From positions 693,856 through 757,855 of the forward strand of contig NZ_KB851219.1 in NCBI RefSeq assembly GCF_000368265.1: 64,000 nucleotides of DNA, in the 5' to 3' direction. This document shows, one piece after another, positions 37,723 through 47,748 of the stretch (its first letter is position 1; the number at the start of each line of letters is the position of its first letter). The notes under the pieces were generated by a model that saw only the letters and a program-made list of their open reading frames with translations, was not told the origin of the DNA and did not search any database. This stretch comes from Acinetobacter brisouisimilis (GTDB lineage Bacteria > Pseudomonadota > Gammaproteobacteria > Pseudomonadales > Moraxellaceae). The translations under genes and the position numbers were made by a program.

Positions 37723-38301
37723 ATGAGCGAACAACAACCTGATATTAATCAGCATATCGCCCAGCATATTCGTGAACTACGCCTTGCCAAAGGCTATTCA
37801 CTTGAGCAGTTGGCGGCACGAAGTGGGGTTAGTCGCTCCAGTATTTCCCTGATTGAACGTGCTGCAACCAGCCCCACCGCGGTGATTCTTGAAAAACTTG
37901 CTGCCGCTTTGGATGTTTCATTGGCGAGCCTATTTGTCTTTGATGTAACAATCAGCGAGTCACAACCGTTATTGCGTTATGAGCAGCAGAAGCAATGGCG
38001 TGATCCTGCATCAGGTTATCTGCGACGGAATTTGTCGCCTATGAGTGTGGCATCACCAATGCAACTGGCTGAAATTACTTTCCCTGCAAATACGCAGGTT
38101 TCTTATGACTTTGTACCGCGTGAGGTCAAAGTTTATCAACAGATTTGGCTGTTAGACGGTGAAATGAAAATTCACTGTGGCGAGCAGAGCTATACCTTGC
38201 AACAAGGTGATTGTCTGTCGATTCAGTTGAATCAACCCATCATTTTTCAAAATTTCACAGCCAATGAAGCTCGTTACTTGGTAGCAGTGTGTGAAATGTA
38301 A
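37723..38301 (+). CDS. XRE-cupin transcriptional regulator
   Basis: 192-residue regulator. The N-terminal HTH_3 (about 10-65) reads IRELRLAKGYSLEQLAARSGVSRSSISLIER, and a C-terminal cupin (about 105-190) has WLLDGEMKIHCGEQSYTLQQGDCLSI. Such proteins (PuuR-like) sense small metabolites such as amines or amino acids. The start at 37723 has a near-perfect AAGGAGG site; the longer TTG reading is unlikely. It is 200 bp after dmmD and translationally close to the next acetyltransferase gene. Possibly a second regulator of amine use. Confidence 0.87.
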   Translation: MSEQQPDINQHIAQHIRELRLAKGYSLEQLAARSGVSRSSISLIERAATSPTAVILEKLAAALDVSLASLFVFDVTISESQPLLRYEQQKQWRDPASGYLRRNLSPMSVASPMQLAEITFPANTQVSYDFVPREVKVYQQIWLLDGEMKIHCGEQSYTLQQGDCLSIQLNQPIIFQNFTANEARYLVAVCEM

Positions 38302-38321
38302 TGACAATAGGAATACAAGCA

Positions 38322-38867
38322 ATGTACAAAAGTGAAAATATTCAACTCATTGAATGTAATGAAGCTGAGCATGCCCAAGCCATTTTAGACATTTTTAATG
38401 AAGCAATTTTAAACTCAACGGCGTTGTATGATTATAAACCGCGCAGTTTGGAACAGATTCAAACTTGGTTTGCCTCTAAACGTGAACATGGTTTTCCTGT
38501 GATTGGAGCAGCCGATATTGAAGGCAAGTTACTTGGCTTTGCCAGTTGGGGCGGCTTTCGCGCATTCCCTGCGTATAAATATACGGTTGAACACAGTATT
38601 TATATTCAGCATGAAGAACGTGGGCGCGGTTTAGGAAAACTGTTGTTGCAAGCCCTGATTGAACGTGCAAAACAACACGGGCAGGTACATGTGCTGATTG
38701 GTTGTATTGATGCCAGCAATCAGGCGAGCATAGCCTTGCATGAACGTTTGGGTTTTGAACATTCGGGAACATTCCCGCAGGTCGGTTTTAAGTTTGGACG
38801 TTGGCTGGATGCGGCATTTTACCAGTTGATTCTGCCAACACCTTTAAATCCAAAAGATGATGTTTGA
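38322..38867 (+). CDS. GNAT N-acetyltransferase, phosphinothricin acetyltransferase-like
   Basis: 181-residue acetyltransferase of the Pat/MddA type: AILDIFNEAILNSTALYDYKPRS near the N-terminus, the acetyl-CoA motif HEERGRGLGKLLLQALIERA, and LIGCIDASNQASIALHERLGFEHSGT. These enzymes acetylate amino groups of compounds such as phosphinothricin or methionine sulfoximine. I choose 38322 because AGGA lies 9 bases upstream; an ATG at 38301 overlaps the previous stop (TAATG) and is a coupled alternative. Probably controlled with the XRE gene. Confidence 0.82.
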   Translation: MYKSENIQLIECNEAEHAQAILDIFNEAILNSTALYDYKPRSLEQIQTWFASKREHGFPVIGAADIEGKLLGFASWGGFRAFPAYKYTVEHSIYIQHEERGRGLGKLLLQALIERAKQHGQVHVLIGCIDASNQASIALHERLGFEHSGTFPQVGFKFGRWLDAAFYQLILPTPLNPKDDV

Positions 38868-39029
38868 GATGAAATAGAAATCTGAGAGAGCAGGATCAAA
38901 TTGTGATTAAAAGTTCCTTCTCCCTTTTTGGATGAGGAACTCTGTTTCGCAAGAGGATGAAGATCTCTTAACGGTGAGTCTATTATTTAAAAAATGACTG
39001 ATGAAAAACGCCTTTTATATCAAAAATTG

Positions 39030-39626
39030 TTAATACACTTTCTGCAATAAATCCTGCAAATGCGCTTTGATCTCTGCCCATTCTCCAGCACGAATACTGT
39101 ACATGACAGTATCGCGCACTGTGCCATCTTTGCGCGGTTGATGATGGCGCAAAACTCCATCTTTTTTTGCTCCTAAACGCTCAATCGCACGTTGGCTGCG
39201 ATAATTAAAATTATCCGTACGAAAGCCCACGAGCTGTGCACCCAAATTTTCAAAGGCATGACGTAACAACAGAAATTTACAGGTGGTATTGACATGGGTT
39301 CTCTGCACCGAAGTGGCATACCACGTATAACCAATTTCAAGGCGCTGAATGTTGGGCACAATATCGTGATAACTGGTGGTTCCGAGCACTTTGCCTGTTT
39401 GCGTGTTAATCACTGCAAAGGCTTGGCGTAACTGCTGTTCGCGCTGTTGTAAGGCGTGTTCAATATAGGCTGCAACCTGATCGGGATGTGGCGCGGAAGT
39501 CACGCGAATATTCCACAGTTCGCCATCTTGTGTAGCTGTAATCAAACCTTGCAAATGTTCGATACTCAGCGGTTTGAGGCGAATGTTGCCATGTTCAAGA
39601 GTTGGTGCAGCAGCTAACCAGTTCAT
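39030..39626 (-). CDS. GNAT N-acetyltransferase, RimJ/RimL type
   Basis: 198-residue acetyltransferase of the GNAT_3 type: LEHGNIRLKPLSIEHLQGL at the start, the acetyl-CoA region around RLEIGYTWYATSVQRTHVNTTCK, and AFENLGAQLVGFRTDNFNYRSQRAIERLGAKKDGVLR. It probably acetylates small molecules or protein N-termini; substrate unknown. Convergent with the previous acetyltransferase gene and not similar enough to be its duplicate. Confidence 0.82.
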   Translation of the reverse strand: MNWLAAAPTLEHGNIRLKPLSIEHLQGLITATQDGELWNIRVTSAPHPDQVAAYIEHALQQREQQLRQAFAVINTQTGKVLGTTSYHDIVPNIQRLEIGYTWYATSVQRTHVNTTCKFLLLRHAFENLGAQLVGFRTDNFNYRSQRAIERLGAKKDGVLRHHQPRKDGTVRDTVMYSIRAGEWAEIKAHLQDLLQKVY

Positions 39627-39738
39627 TTTGTTTATACTCGATCAAGTAAGGATATGGAGATAGAAAAGCAGAATCTGACTCGACTTTTTTCATTACTTCC
39701 TTTCTCCCAATGAGAGAAATCAAAGAGGAGCAATCATT

Positions 39739-39918
39739 ATGAAAGCAGTCGGTTTTCTCTGTAAAAATAACAAAAAGAGTAAAGCAAGTCTAAAAATCAA
39801 TGCAGGCTTGACTCTTTATCATTCATGGCAAGCTTTAATGAAGGATAGAACACTTCTAGGGTTAATATTCAAGATCGATTTGGCTGTCTTTGAGAGTAGT
39901 TTGCATCAGGGATTCTGA
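39739..39918 (+). pseudogene. possible 5' remnant of an alcohol/quinone dehydrogenase gene
   Basis: A 59-codon frame begins MKAVGF, a common start for zinc-type alcohol or quinone dehydrogenases in Acinetobacter, with AGGAG upstream. The rest (SLKINAGLTLYHSWQALMKD) does not follow that family. It could be a scrambled remnant or a short orphan gene. No other coding sequence is seen between 39627 and 40091, which is otherwise AT-rich. Confidence 0.3.
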
Positions 39919-40091
39919 TCTTGATGAAGAAATCAAAGATGAGAGACATAGATGATGCTCGATCTTTAAAAAAAGTGAGGAGAGTACTCCACGAAGCAAT
40001 CAAGCTTTTGTTGTACTGTCCCTTATAATGCATATATGGCGGCATCCATGCTGCCGATCATGAGCATTCAGATTGTATCTGGAATTTGGTT

Positions 40092-40442
<351 letters not shown>

Positions 40443-40493
40443 TTAAAGTAAAAGACACCTGAAACATTCAGATGTCTGGTCGGTTGTTATAAT

Positions 40494-41162
40494 TTAAATT
40501 AACCCTTCAATGCCGCTAATCTCACCGCCGAATTCTGAAATGGCATCTTGCAGGACTTGCCACAAATACAGCGCTGCGGCACGGTCGCAGAGAATATTCA
40601 GTTTTTGCGTTTGCAGGTCGCCGACATTGATCACGATGGCATTCACCCGTGCCACCGAGGTTTGCGCCACTTTACCGACAGGAAAGGTTTCAGGCGATAA
40701 ATCCACGGCACAGAGTTTTGCCATAATTTCGGTATTGAACTGACCTGTCAGTTGTATCCATGCGTGGCTGTCCTGACGCGGTAGTAAATAGTTGGCATAT
40801 TGTTCATCGGGTTGCCAGTCATTTTCAAGCTGGGTAATCCGTTCGCCAAAATCATCCAGACTGCCCAAAACTAAATATTCCGTCATCGACAGTCGCGCAA
40901 TCCAGCTGCCATCGACCTGTGCCAAGGCATGGTTGGGGTGTTCAGGCAGACTAAAACCAAAACGGTGCAAATAGGCTGCGCTGTCCAAGCCACGAAAACC
41001 CACACGAGACAAATTGGTCAGGTCAACTACCGCACAGTGCTGAATTTTTCGTTCAGCCTGTGAAGTCGCTTCACTTAAAAATTCGCGTTTGCTGCGCCCA
41101 AAAGCATTATAAGGTTGCTGTGCAATTGGGCTGCATTCAGTTGCTAGAGTTTGCATCATCAA
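40494..41162 (-). CDS. soxG: sarcosine oxidase-family gamma subunit (SoxG or MgdD)
   Basis: 222-residue GcvT-like small subunit. VVDLTNLSRVGFRGLDSAAYLHRFG and ARLSMTEYLVLGS fit the SoxG family, as does the C-terminal LYLWQVLQDAISEFGGEISGIEGL. It supports the alpha subunit in the heterotetramer. Its start overlaps the soxA stop by four bases. If the complex is N-methylglutamate dehydrogenase the subunit would be MgdD. Confidence 0.85.
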   Translation of the reverse strand: MMMQTLATECSPIAQQPYNAFGRSKREFLSEATSQAERKIQHCAVVDLTNLSRVGFRGLDSAAYLHRFGFSLPEHPNHALAQVDGSWIARLSMTEYLVLGSLDDFGERITQLENDWQPDEQYANYLLPRQDSHAWIQLTGQFNTEIMAKLCAVDLSPETFPVGKVAQTSVARVNAIVINVGDLQTQKLNILCDRAAALYLWQVLQDAISEFGGEISGIEGLI

Positions 41163-44059
41163 ACCTCCTGCCGTTGGTTGTCTGGATCATAAAAGGGTGC
41201 TTTGACCACTTTGGCATGGACCATTGCGCCATGTTCTACCCGAATCGGGAAGTTTTGCCCGATTTCACTTTGTTCAATCCCGACATAGGCCAAGCCAATA
41301 ATCTTGTCGAGGGTTGGTGAGTATTCACAAGAGGTAATGTTGCCTGTGATTTTGTCGCCATTGAGGACAATATGTCCTTCAAGCGGTTGAGTCTGATGTT
41401 TGTCCAGTTCAAAGGCGACCAGTTTGCGTTTTAAAGGCTGTGCTTCCAAAATCGCAATCGAACGTTTGCCGACAAACCACGGTTTTTTGCGTGCAACCGC
41501 CCAGCCCAGATCCACCTCTTGTGGATGGGTCATGCCATCGGTATCTTGACTGATGATAATGTGACCTTTTTCAAGGCGCAGTAAACGCTGGCTTTCCACG
41601 CCAAATGGCTGCATGTTAAAGGATTGACCTGCCTGCATGAGGGTATCCCACATATACTCGCCAAAACGCGCAGGGAAATGGATTTCATAACCGAGTTCGC
41701 CGACAAAGCCGACCCGTAAAATCCGCACAGGAATGCCATGAATCGTGCCGGTACGCACGCCCAAATAAGGGAAAGCTGCATTGGATAAATCCACATCCTG
41801 ACAGACTTTTTGCATGACTTGGCGTGAATTCGGCCCTGCAATATTCAGCGCAGCAAGGGCTGTGGTGACGTTGGCAATATCAACACTGAGACGCCACTGG
41901 GCATTCCATTTCAACATTTGCTGATAAATCCGATCAACACCGCTGGTAGTTGCAGTCACATAAAAATGGTTGTCACTCAGGCGTGCAGCCACACCATCAT
42001 CAATTACCACGCCATGTTCATTGGTCATCACGGCATAACGGGTTTTCCCAACAGGAAGTTTGGCAAAACCAAAGGTATATAAACGGTTTAAGAACTCGGC
42101 ACTATCTGGACCACGAACATCTAGTCCACCCAGGGTTGAGACATCAATAATGCCGACATTTTGATGCACGTTTTGTACTTCACGGGCAATGTGTTCTAGG
42201 CGCTGTTCAGGATTGCCATAAAAAGCAGGGCGCTGCCAGTTGCCCGCAGGCATCATTTTCGCACCTGCTGCAAGATGGCGAGCATGCATTGGGGTTTGGC
42301 GAAATGGGTCGAAACCACGCCCCGCAACATGTGCCAGTTTCTCGGCAGTAAACGGAGGGCGGGCAGTAGTCACACCTGTTTCGCTGATACTCCGTTGAGT
42401 CGATTTTGCCACCAAACGTGCTGTTGGCAGTGCAGAGTGACGTCCTTGCGATGGTCCCATACCCACAGTTGAAAAGCGTTTGACCAGTTGTACATCTCGA
42501 TAACCACTTTTGGTGGCATTGACGATATCGCGAATTTGCAGGTCTTCATCGAAATCGACAAATTCCTTGCCTTTAGGATGTTCGAAGATCGGCCAAGGAA
42601 AATTCATCGAGCTTTCTTTAACGTTTGGTGCAGTGATTTTGCTGGCATCTTCACCACGCAAAGCGGCAACGGCAACTTTGGCAATGTAACTGGCATCTTG
42701 CAAAACATGCTCAATCTGGTGAATGCCATTGACCGAACCTGTAATCGACAAGCCTTTTGGTAAACCTGAAATGTTAAATGCCGCTTGTTGATCGTTGTAG
42801 CTCAGCTTACCACCCGCCTGACATAGCAACTGATACACAGGCATGTAACCTGCCGACATGCACAGGACATCGCAGTCAATTTTTTGAGCGTTGGCATCGA
42901 CCTGACCTTCGGCTACGATGCGGCGTACATCTACGCCAGTCAAATGCTGCATGCCACTATTGTGCAAGGCTTCATATACAGTGCTACTCAAATGGCAGGC
43001 GATGCCTTTGGCTTTTACCGCACTCAATAAGGTGGTATCAGATGCTACAGGACGCATATCCACCACGGCTTTGACGGTTACACCTGCTTCCGCCAAGTCT
43101 AGTGCAGTCAAATAACCATCATCATGCCCAGTCAACACCACTGCCGTTTGCGCAGGTTTGACTGCATACAGTTTCATCAGGCGCTGCGCTGCACTCGACA
43201 AAATCACACCAGGCAAGTCATTGTTACGGAAAATCACGGGTTGATCGAAGCTGCCGCTCGCTACAATACATTGCGCTGCACGGACTTTGTACATGCGTTT
43301 GCCTTGAATAATCGGCAAATAATGATCGGTAAACCATGCATTGCAAGTGGCTTCAGTCAGTACAGTAATCTGTGCGTGTTGTTCAACTGCACTGACTAGA
43401 CGTTGTTTGAGTTCAGCCGCTTGTTTGCCTGCGGCATCAAGGCGGGCATAGTTCAGGCTACCACCCAAGATTTTCTCTTGTTCAATTAGTAGGACTTTTG
43501 CACCTGCTTCTGCTGCAGTCAGTGCTGCCTGTAAACCCGCAGGGCCTGCACCAATAATGGCGATATCGGTAAACAAATAGGCTTTGTCGTAATATTCAGG
43601 CTGAAAGTTGAGATCCAGAACCCCCAAACCTGCTTTTTTACGAATAATCGGTTCCCAAAGTTTCCAGATGCCTTTTGGTTTGTAAAATGAGCGATAGTAA
43701 AACCCGACAGGCATAAACTTGGAAAATTTACCCAAAAAGGCATCGGAATCTTTTAGGAGTGAACCTGAAAAGTTTTGTCCAGTGACTTGCATATTCGGTT
43801 TAATCACCGTGGTATCAGCAAGTACGTTGGCTTCTTCAGGCAGTTGTACCAAAGTGTTGGCATCTTGCCCCGCCATGGTCAGTGGTGCGCGTGGACGATG
43901 GTATTTAAATGAGCGTGACATAATCCAGCGCTGATTTGCCACCAGCGCACTGGCAATACTGTCACCTGCAAAACCTTGGAAACGACTGTGGTCAAATTCA
44001 AATTCAACAGGCTGTTGACGATTAATTAACAACCCATAAGGCAGGGGTAATCGGTTCAT
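41159..44059 (-). CDS. soxA: sarcosine oxidase-family alpha subunit (SoxA or N-methylglutamate dehydrogenase MgdC)
   Basis: 966-residue subunit. The N-terminal ferredoxin-like region (EFDHSRFQGFAGDSIASALV, RSFKYHRPRAPLTMAGQDAN) is followed by a dinucleotide-binding domain (IAIIGAGPAGLQAALTAAEAGAKVLLIEQ near 170), and the last 380 residues are a GcvT-like tetrahydrofolate domain (SRQVMQKVCQDVD, VGELGYEIHFPARFGEYMW). The family oxidises N-methyl groups of sarcosine or N-methylglutamate and hands the C1 unit to folate. The N-terminal variant TMAGQDANTLVQL differs from the GAEEPNAIVQ form I recall for classical SoxA. Gene order B-D-A-G is the same in both families. Confidence 0.88.
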   Translation of the reverse strand: MNRLPLPYGLLINRQQPVEFEFDHSRFQGFAGDSIASALVANQRWIMSRSFKYHRPRAPLTMAGQDANTLVQLPEEANVLADTTVIKPNMQVTGQNFSGSLLKDSDAFLGKFSKFMPVGFYYRSFYKPKGIWKLWEPIIRKKAGLGVLDLNFQPEYYDKAYLFTDIAIIGAGPAGLQAALTAAEAGAKVLLIEQEKILGGSLNYARLDAAGKQAAELKQRLVSAVEQHAQITVLTEATCNAWFTDHYLPIIQGKRMYKVRAAQCIVASGSFDQPVIFRNNDLPGVILSSAAQRLMKLYAVKPAQTAVVLTGHDDGYLTALDLAEAGVTVKAVVDMRPVASDTTLLSAVKAKGIACHLSSTVYEALHNSGMQHLTGVDVRRIVAEGQVDANAQKIDCDVLCMSAGYMPVYQLLCQAGGKLSYNDQQAAFNISGLPKGLSITGSVNGIHQIEHVLQDASYIAKVAVAALRGEDASKITAPNVKESSMNFPWPIFEHPKGKEFVDFDEDLQIRDIVNATKSGYRDVQLVKRFSTVGMGPSQGRHSALPTARLVAKSTQRSISETGVTTARPPFTAEKLAHVAGRGFDPFRQTPMHARHLAAGAKMMPAGNWQRPAFYGNPEQRLEHIAREVQNVHQNVGIIDVSTLGGLDVRGPDSAEFLNRLYTFGFAKLPVGKTRYAVMTNEHGVVIDDGVAARLSDNHFYVTATTSGVDRIYQQMLKWNAQWRLSVDIANVTTALAALNIAGPNSRQVMQKVCQDVDLSNAAFPYLGVRTGTIHGIPVRILRVGFVGELGYEIHFPARFGEYMWDTLMQAGQSFNMQPFGVESQRLLRLEKGHIIISQDTDGMTHPQEVDLGWAVARKKPWFVGKRSIAILEAQPLKRKLVAFELDKHQTQPLEGHIVLNGDKITGNITSCEYSPTLDKIIGLAYVGIEQSEIGQNFPIRVEHGAMVHAKVVKAPFYDPDNQRQEV

Positions 44060-44373
44060 ATCATAGACTCCTTCTGAACTGAAGATGGGCTGCTTTCATT
44101 AAATTCGACCCGTTGCTGGAACAGCTCTTTTGGGTCATAGGTTTTTAAAATTTCATCGGTGATGGTGTTGCGCTCAGCAATAAACCAGTAACTGCTCGGA
44201 GCATGCATCCACCATTCACGTACCACACCTGCAAGGTTATCGCAGTTAAAGACATAATCTGCCCACTCTAGGTCGCTACAGTGGTTCTGGTCTGGCATGT
44301 CTTTGAGTTCGCCACCATAAACAAATTCACTGATATTGCGTGGACCATTGAGTGGACAAGGCATAATTTTCAT
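44056..44373 (-). CDS. soxD: sarcosine oxidase-family delta subunit lacking zinc ligands
   Basis: 105-residue subunit beginning MKIMPCPLNGPRNISEFVYGG. Classical SoxD binds zinc through CPxCG and HxxGC; here these are CPLNG and HAPSSYWF, so two Cys positions are lost. That looks like a subfamily trait and may mark N-methylglutamate dehydrogenase (MgdB). I use the ATG at 44373, which follows AAGGAG; a longer frame from 44460 overlaps soxB and is unlikely. Confidence 0.85.
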   Translation of the reverse strand: MKIMPCPLNGPRNISEFVYGGELKDMPDQNHCSDLEWADYVFNCDNLAGVVREWWMHAPSSYWFIAERNTITDEILKTYDPKELFQQRVEFNESSPSSVQKESMI

Positions 44374-44383
44374 CAGATTCTCC

Positions 44384-45622
44384 TTAGTGGCTCGCCGCAG
44401 TTGCGCCCATTTCATTAACTTGCTGGAAGGTGCTGAAACGCTCCAGTGCAAAAGGTTCAATCAGGCGAGGGGTTTTGCCTGTTGCCACCAGTTCCGCCAT
44501 GGTCTTGCCGCAGATCGGCGTGGCTTTAAAGCCCCATGTGCCCCAGCCAGCATCGAGGTAATAATTATCGACAGGGGATTTCCCCATAATCGGGCTGTAG
44601 TCGGGGGTCATATCGGTAATGCCTGCCCATTGGCGCATAAGTTTGACATTGGCCATAAATGGGAACATTTCAATGGCATGTGCCAGTAAGCTTTCTTTCA
44701 AGTCTAGCGTCGAACGAGTGTTATACAGTGGATATGGATCTGAACCACCCCCAAACACGATTTCGCCACGACTGGTTTGTTGTACATAACAGTGCAAAGC
44801 CGATGAACTGACCAGAGGTGTCAGGAAGGGTTTAAACGGCTGAGAAACCATCGCTTGTAACGGGAAGGTCTGAATGGGCGCACGGATCTTGGCTTTTGCC
44901 ATCAAAATCGAAGATGCACCTGCAATTGCCTGTACCGCACAGCCACATTGCACTGTGCCACGATTGGTTTTGATGGCTTTGATTTTATTGTTCTCAATCA
45001 CCAGATCTTGCACTTCGGTGAGCTGATGAATTTCCACCCCGCGTTTAGCCGCTTCTTTGGCATAACCCCAAGCCACGGCATCGTGACGTGCGGTTGCCCC
45101 ATCAATATGCCAAAGCCCAGCCAATACAGGCAAATGTGCAGGATCAAGATTTAGGCAAGGCACCAACTCTTTAATCTGCTGGCGATCCAGCATTTCAGTA
45201 CGCCCACCAAAGTGCTTGTTGACTTCAGCACGTTGACGGAAGGCACGGACAGTCGAGTCAGTATGCGCCAAGGTGAGCTGACCACGCTCGGAGTACATGA
45301 TGTTGAAATCAAATTCGTTAGAAAGATTTTTAAACATTTTGACCGATTCGGCATAAAACTCGACACCTTCAGAGGTCAGGTAGTTGGAACGAATGACCGC
45401 CGTATTACGTGCAGTATTGCCCCCACCCAAGTAGGCTTTTTCCAGAACCGCAATATTGGTAATGCCATGATATTTTGACAGATAGTAGGCTGTCGCAAGA
45501 CCATGCCCACCACCACCAATAATCACCACATCATAATGCGGTTTCAGAGCCGTCGGTGGAGGTAAATCCACTTCGACAGGATATTCAGAACTTAATCCAT
45601 ATTTCAGTAGACTAAATGGCAT
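44384..45622 (-). CDS. soxB: sarcosine oxidase-family beta subunit (SoxB or MgdA)
   Basis: 412-residue flavin subunit with DVVIIGGGGHGLATAYYLSKYHG at about 30-52, the GGGNTARNTAVIRSNYLT region that binds flavin, and the C-terminal DAGWGTWGFKATPICGKTMAELVA. It holds the substrate-oxidising FAD and covalent FMN site in the family. First gene of the four-subunit set, 27 bp after folD. Dimethylglycine or hydroxyproline oxidase can be excluded by the accompanying D, A and G subunits. Confidence 0.9.
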   Translation of the reverse strand: MPFSLLKYGLSSEYPVEVDLPPPTALKPHYDVVIIGGGGHGLATAYYLSKYHGITNIAVLEKAYLGGGNTARNTAVIRSNYLTSEGVEFYAESVKMFKNLSNEFDFNIMYSERGQLTLAHTDSTVRAFRQRAEVNKHFGGRTEMLDRQQIKELVPCLNLDPAHLPVLAGLWHIDGATARHDAVAWGYAKEAAKRGVEIHQLTEVQDLVIENNKIKAIKTNRGTVQCGCAVQAIAGASSILMAKAKIRAPIQTFPLQAMVSQPFKPFLTPLVSSSALHCYVQQTSRGEIVFGGGSDPYPLYNTRSTLDLKESLLAHAIEMFPFMANVKLMRQWAGITDMTPDYSPIMGKSPVDNYYLDAGWGTWGFKATPICGKTMAELVATGKTPRLIEPFALERFSTFQQVNEMGATAASH

Positions 45623-45649
45623 GAGTCCTCCACAGCGCTAGGCATTGAC

Positions 45650-46558
45650 TTAAACGGAAGTTGAATGAGTTTGTGCATGCTGCAACTTCGCGGCATGTAC
45701 TGTATTTTTCATCAGGTAGGCAATGGTCATTGGACCAACACCACCGGGTACTGGGGTAATGGCACTGACCATCGGCAGGACATCTTCATAGTCCACATCA
45801 CCCACCAGACGGTTTTTGCCATTTTCCTGAATGCGGTTAATGCCGACATCAATCACCACTGCATTGGTTTTTAAATAAGATGAGTTGATCATGCGCGGAC
45901 GTCCCACCGCTGCGACCACGATGTCACCCAACTGGCAAAGCTGTGCCAAATCCTGACTTTTAGAATGCACCACAGTTACGGTGCAGTTTTCCTTGAGCAG
46001 TAAAGCTGCCATCGGTTTGCCGACAATATTGGAACGTCCAACCACAACAGCGTGCAGTCCAGTCAGATCGCCCAAAGTATCTTTAAGCAAGCGAATACAG
46101 CCTGTTGGCGTGCAAGGGGTAAGCACATCACGCCCCTGACTTAAACCGCCGACATTTTCACTGTGGAAACCATCGACATCTTTTTTCGGGTCAATCCGTT
46201 CCAGAACCGCGGTTTCATCGATATGTTTTGGCAGTGGCAGTTGTACCAAGATGCCATGTACGCTGTGATCTGCGTTCAGTTCATCAATTTTGGCGAGTAG
46301 TTCCGTTTGGCTAAGTTCGGTAGGAAAACGAAATTCCAGTGAGCGAATGCCAACCATCAAGGCTTTTTCGACCTTGTTACGGACATAGACTTGACTTGCA
46401 GGGTCTTCACCGACCAAAACCACAGCGATGCAAGGTGTAATACCTTGCTGTTGCAGAGCAGCAACATCGTGTTTAACTTCTTCGAGTACCTGTGCAGCGG
46501 TGGCTTTACCATCGATGACGGTAATTTCAGATGTTGTAAATTGACTGAGTAAACTCAT
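45650..46558 (-). CDS. folD: bifunctional methylene-THF dehydrogenase/methenyl-THF cyclohydrolase
   Basis: Oxidises 5,10-methylene-THF to 10-formyl-THF. It shows [18 protein letters not shown] (catalytic Lys region), [31 protein letters not shown], and [16 protein letters not shown] for NADP binding. 302 residues, a little longer than E. coli FolD. Its start overlaps the purU stop by ATGA. It would process methylene-THF generated by the SoxA, Tdm and DmmD folate domains. A second housekeeping folD may exist elsewhere. Confidence 0.93.
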   Translation of the reverse strand: MSLLSQFTTSEITVIDGKATAAQVLEEVKHDVAALQQQGITPCIAVVLVGEDPASQVYVRNKVEKALMVGIRSLEFRFPTELSQTELLAKIDELNADHSVHGILVQLPLPKHIDETAVLERIDPKKDVDGFHSENVGGLSQGRDVLTPCTPTGCIRLLKDTLGDLTGLHAVVVGRSNIVGKPMAALLLKENCTVTVVHSKSQDLAQLCQLGDIVVAAVGRPRMINSSYLKTNAVVIDVGINRIQENGKNRLVGDVDYEDVLPMVSAITPVPGGVGPMTIAYLMKNTVHAAKLQHAQTHSTSV

Positions 46559-47424
46559 TTGAACACCACCGTACGATTGTCGTTGAGGAATACGCGGTGC
46601 TCGACAAAGTATTTCACCGCTTTAGACAGCGCGATGGTTTCTGTGTCACGACCAAGAGAGACCAAATCTTCAGGCATATAGGCATGGTCAACGCGTTGCA
46701 CGGCTTGCTCAATGATTGGACCTTCATCCAGGTCACTGGTCACAAAGTGCGCCGTTGCACCAATCAGCTTTACGCCACGGTCAAAGGCTTGGTGATAAGG
46801 TTTTGCACCTTTAAAACCTGGTAAGAATGAATGGTGAATGTTGATGGCACGACCTGATAACTGTTTGCACAGATCGTTAGACAAAATCTGCATATAACGT
46901 GCAAGAATGACCAGTTCAGTGCCTGTTTCATCAACAATTTTGATCAGCTCTTGTTCTTGCTGTGTTTTATTGCCTTTAGTGACAGGCAAGTAGATAAAGC
47001 GAATCCCTTCACGTTCTGCAACTGCACGCAAATCTAAGTGGTTGGAAACAATCGCAGTAATTTCAAAATCTAACTCACCTTTGTGATAGCGATACAGTAA
47101 GTTCAGTAGACAGTGGTCAAATTTACTCACCATAATCAAAACCTTAACAGGCTGATTTTGATTATAAAAAGTGGCTTGCATGTCAAAAGCATCACTCACG
47201 TTGCTAAAGTTTGCTTTGAGCTGTTCAATATCTCCATCGACCCCAGCATTGAAACGGAACACAGCACGCATAAAGAAATGCCCTGTAGTTTCATCGTCAA
47301 ATTGTGCCATTTCACTGATATAGCAACCGTTACTTGCTAAATACCCTGAAACTGCTGCAACAATTCCAGATGCTGCAGGACAACTAATTTTTAATACATA
47401 TTGCTCAATTTGGTGGTGTGCCAT
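46555..47424 (-). CDS. purU: formyltetrahydrofolate deformylase
   Basis: Hydrolyses 10-formyl-THF to formate and THF. An N-terminal ACT domain ([22 protein letters not shown], residues 8-90) precedes the formyltransferase-like catalytic domain with [29 protein letters not shown] and [16 protein letters not shown]. Length 289 is usual. First gene of the purU-folD-soxBDAG-glnB run; the coupling says C1 units from demethylation are disposed of as formate. GAGGA lies upstream. Confidence 0.94.
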   Translation of the reverse strand: MAHHQIEQYVLKISCPAASGIVAAVSGYLASNGCYISEMAQFDDETTGHFFMRAVFRFNAGVDGDIEQLKANFSNVSDAFDMQATFYNQNQPVKVLIMVSKFDHCLLNLLYRYHKGELDFEITAIVSNHLDLRAVAEREGIRFIYLPVTKGNKTQQEQELIKIVDETGTELVILARYMQILSNDLCKQLSGRAINIHHSFLPGFKGAKPYHQAFDRGVKLIGATAHFVTSDLDEGPIIEQAVQRVDHAYMPEDLVSLGRDTETIALSKAVKYFVEHRVFLNDNRTVVFK

Positions 47425-47574
47425 GGTGGTGCTTCCTCGCCGTGTGGTCTTTAGGAAAATTCCCCTTTAAAAATTCTTCATGGGAAAATTATTTTCTTCA
47501 AGGTAATTTATATAAAAATTTAACCACGTCGTCTAGCACTTTTTGAATTTTTTTTTCCTGATAGGAAACTTTTG

Positions 47575-47595
47575 TGAGGTATCTCATTGGGAGTA
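47575..47595. promoter_or_regulatory. possible NarL-type heptamers upstream of purU
   Basis: TGAGGTA (47575-47581) and GGGAGTA (47589-47595) read on the complement as TACCTCA and TACTCCC, each 6 of 7 to TACYYMT, but as direct and not inverted copies. They lie about 150 bp before purU and also before cysQ. Nothing else stands out in this 324-bp gap. Confidence 0.2.
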
Positions 47596-47748
47596 GAGCA
47601 TCATATTGCTGTGCAATATTTTTTCTTATGAAGAATAAAGCAAGGATTGTGCCTAGATTTTCAATAAACCCAAAAAATCTAGTCCATTGAGCTGTATTTC
47701 AAAGAATGAGGCGGTATGATGAGTAAATCGTGAAAATGAGAAGCAATC

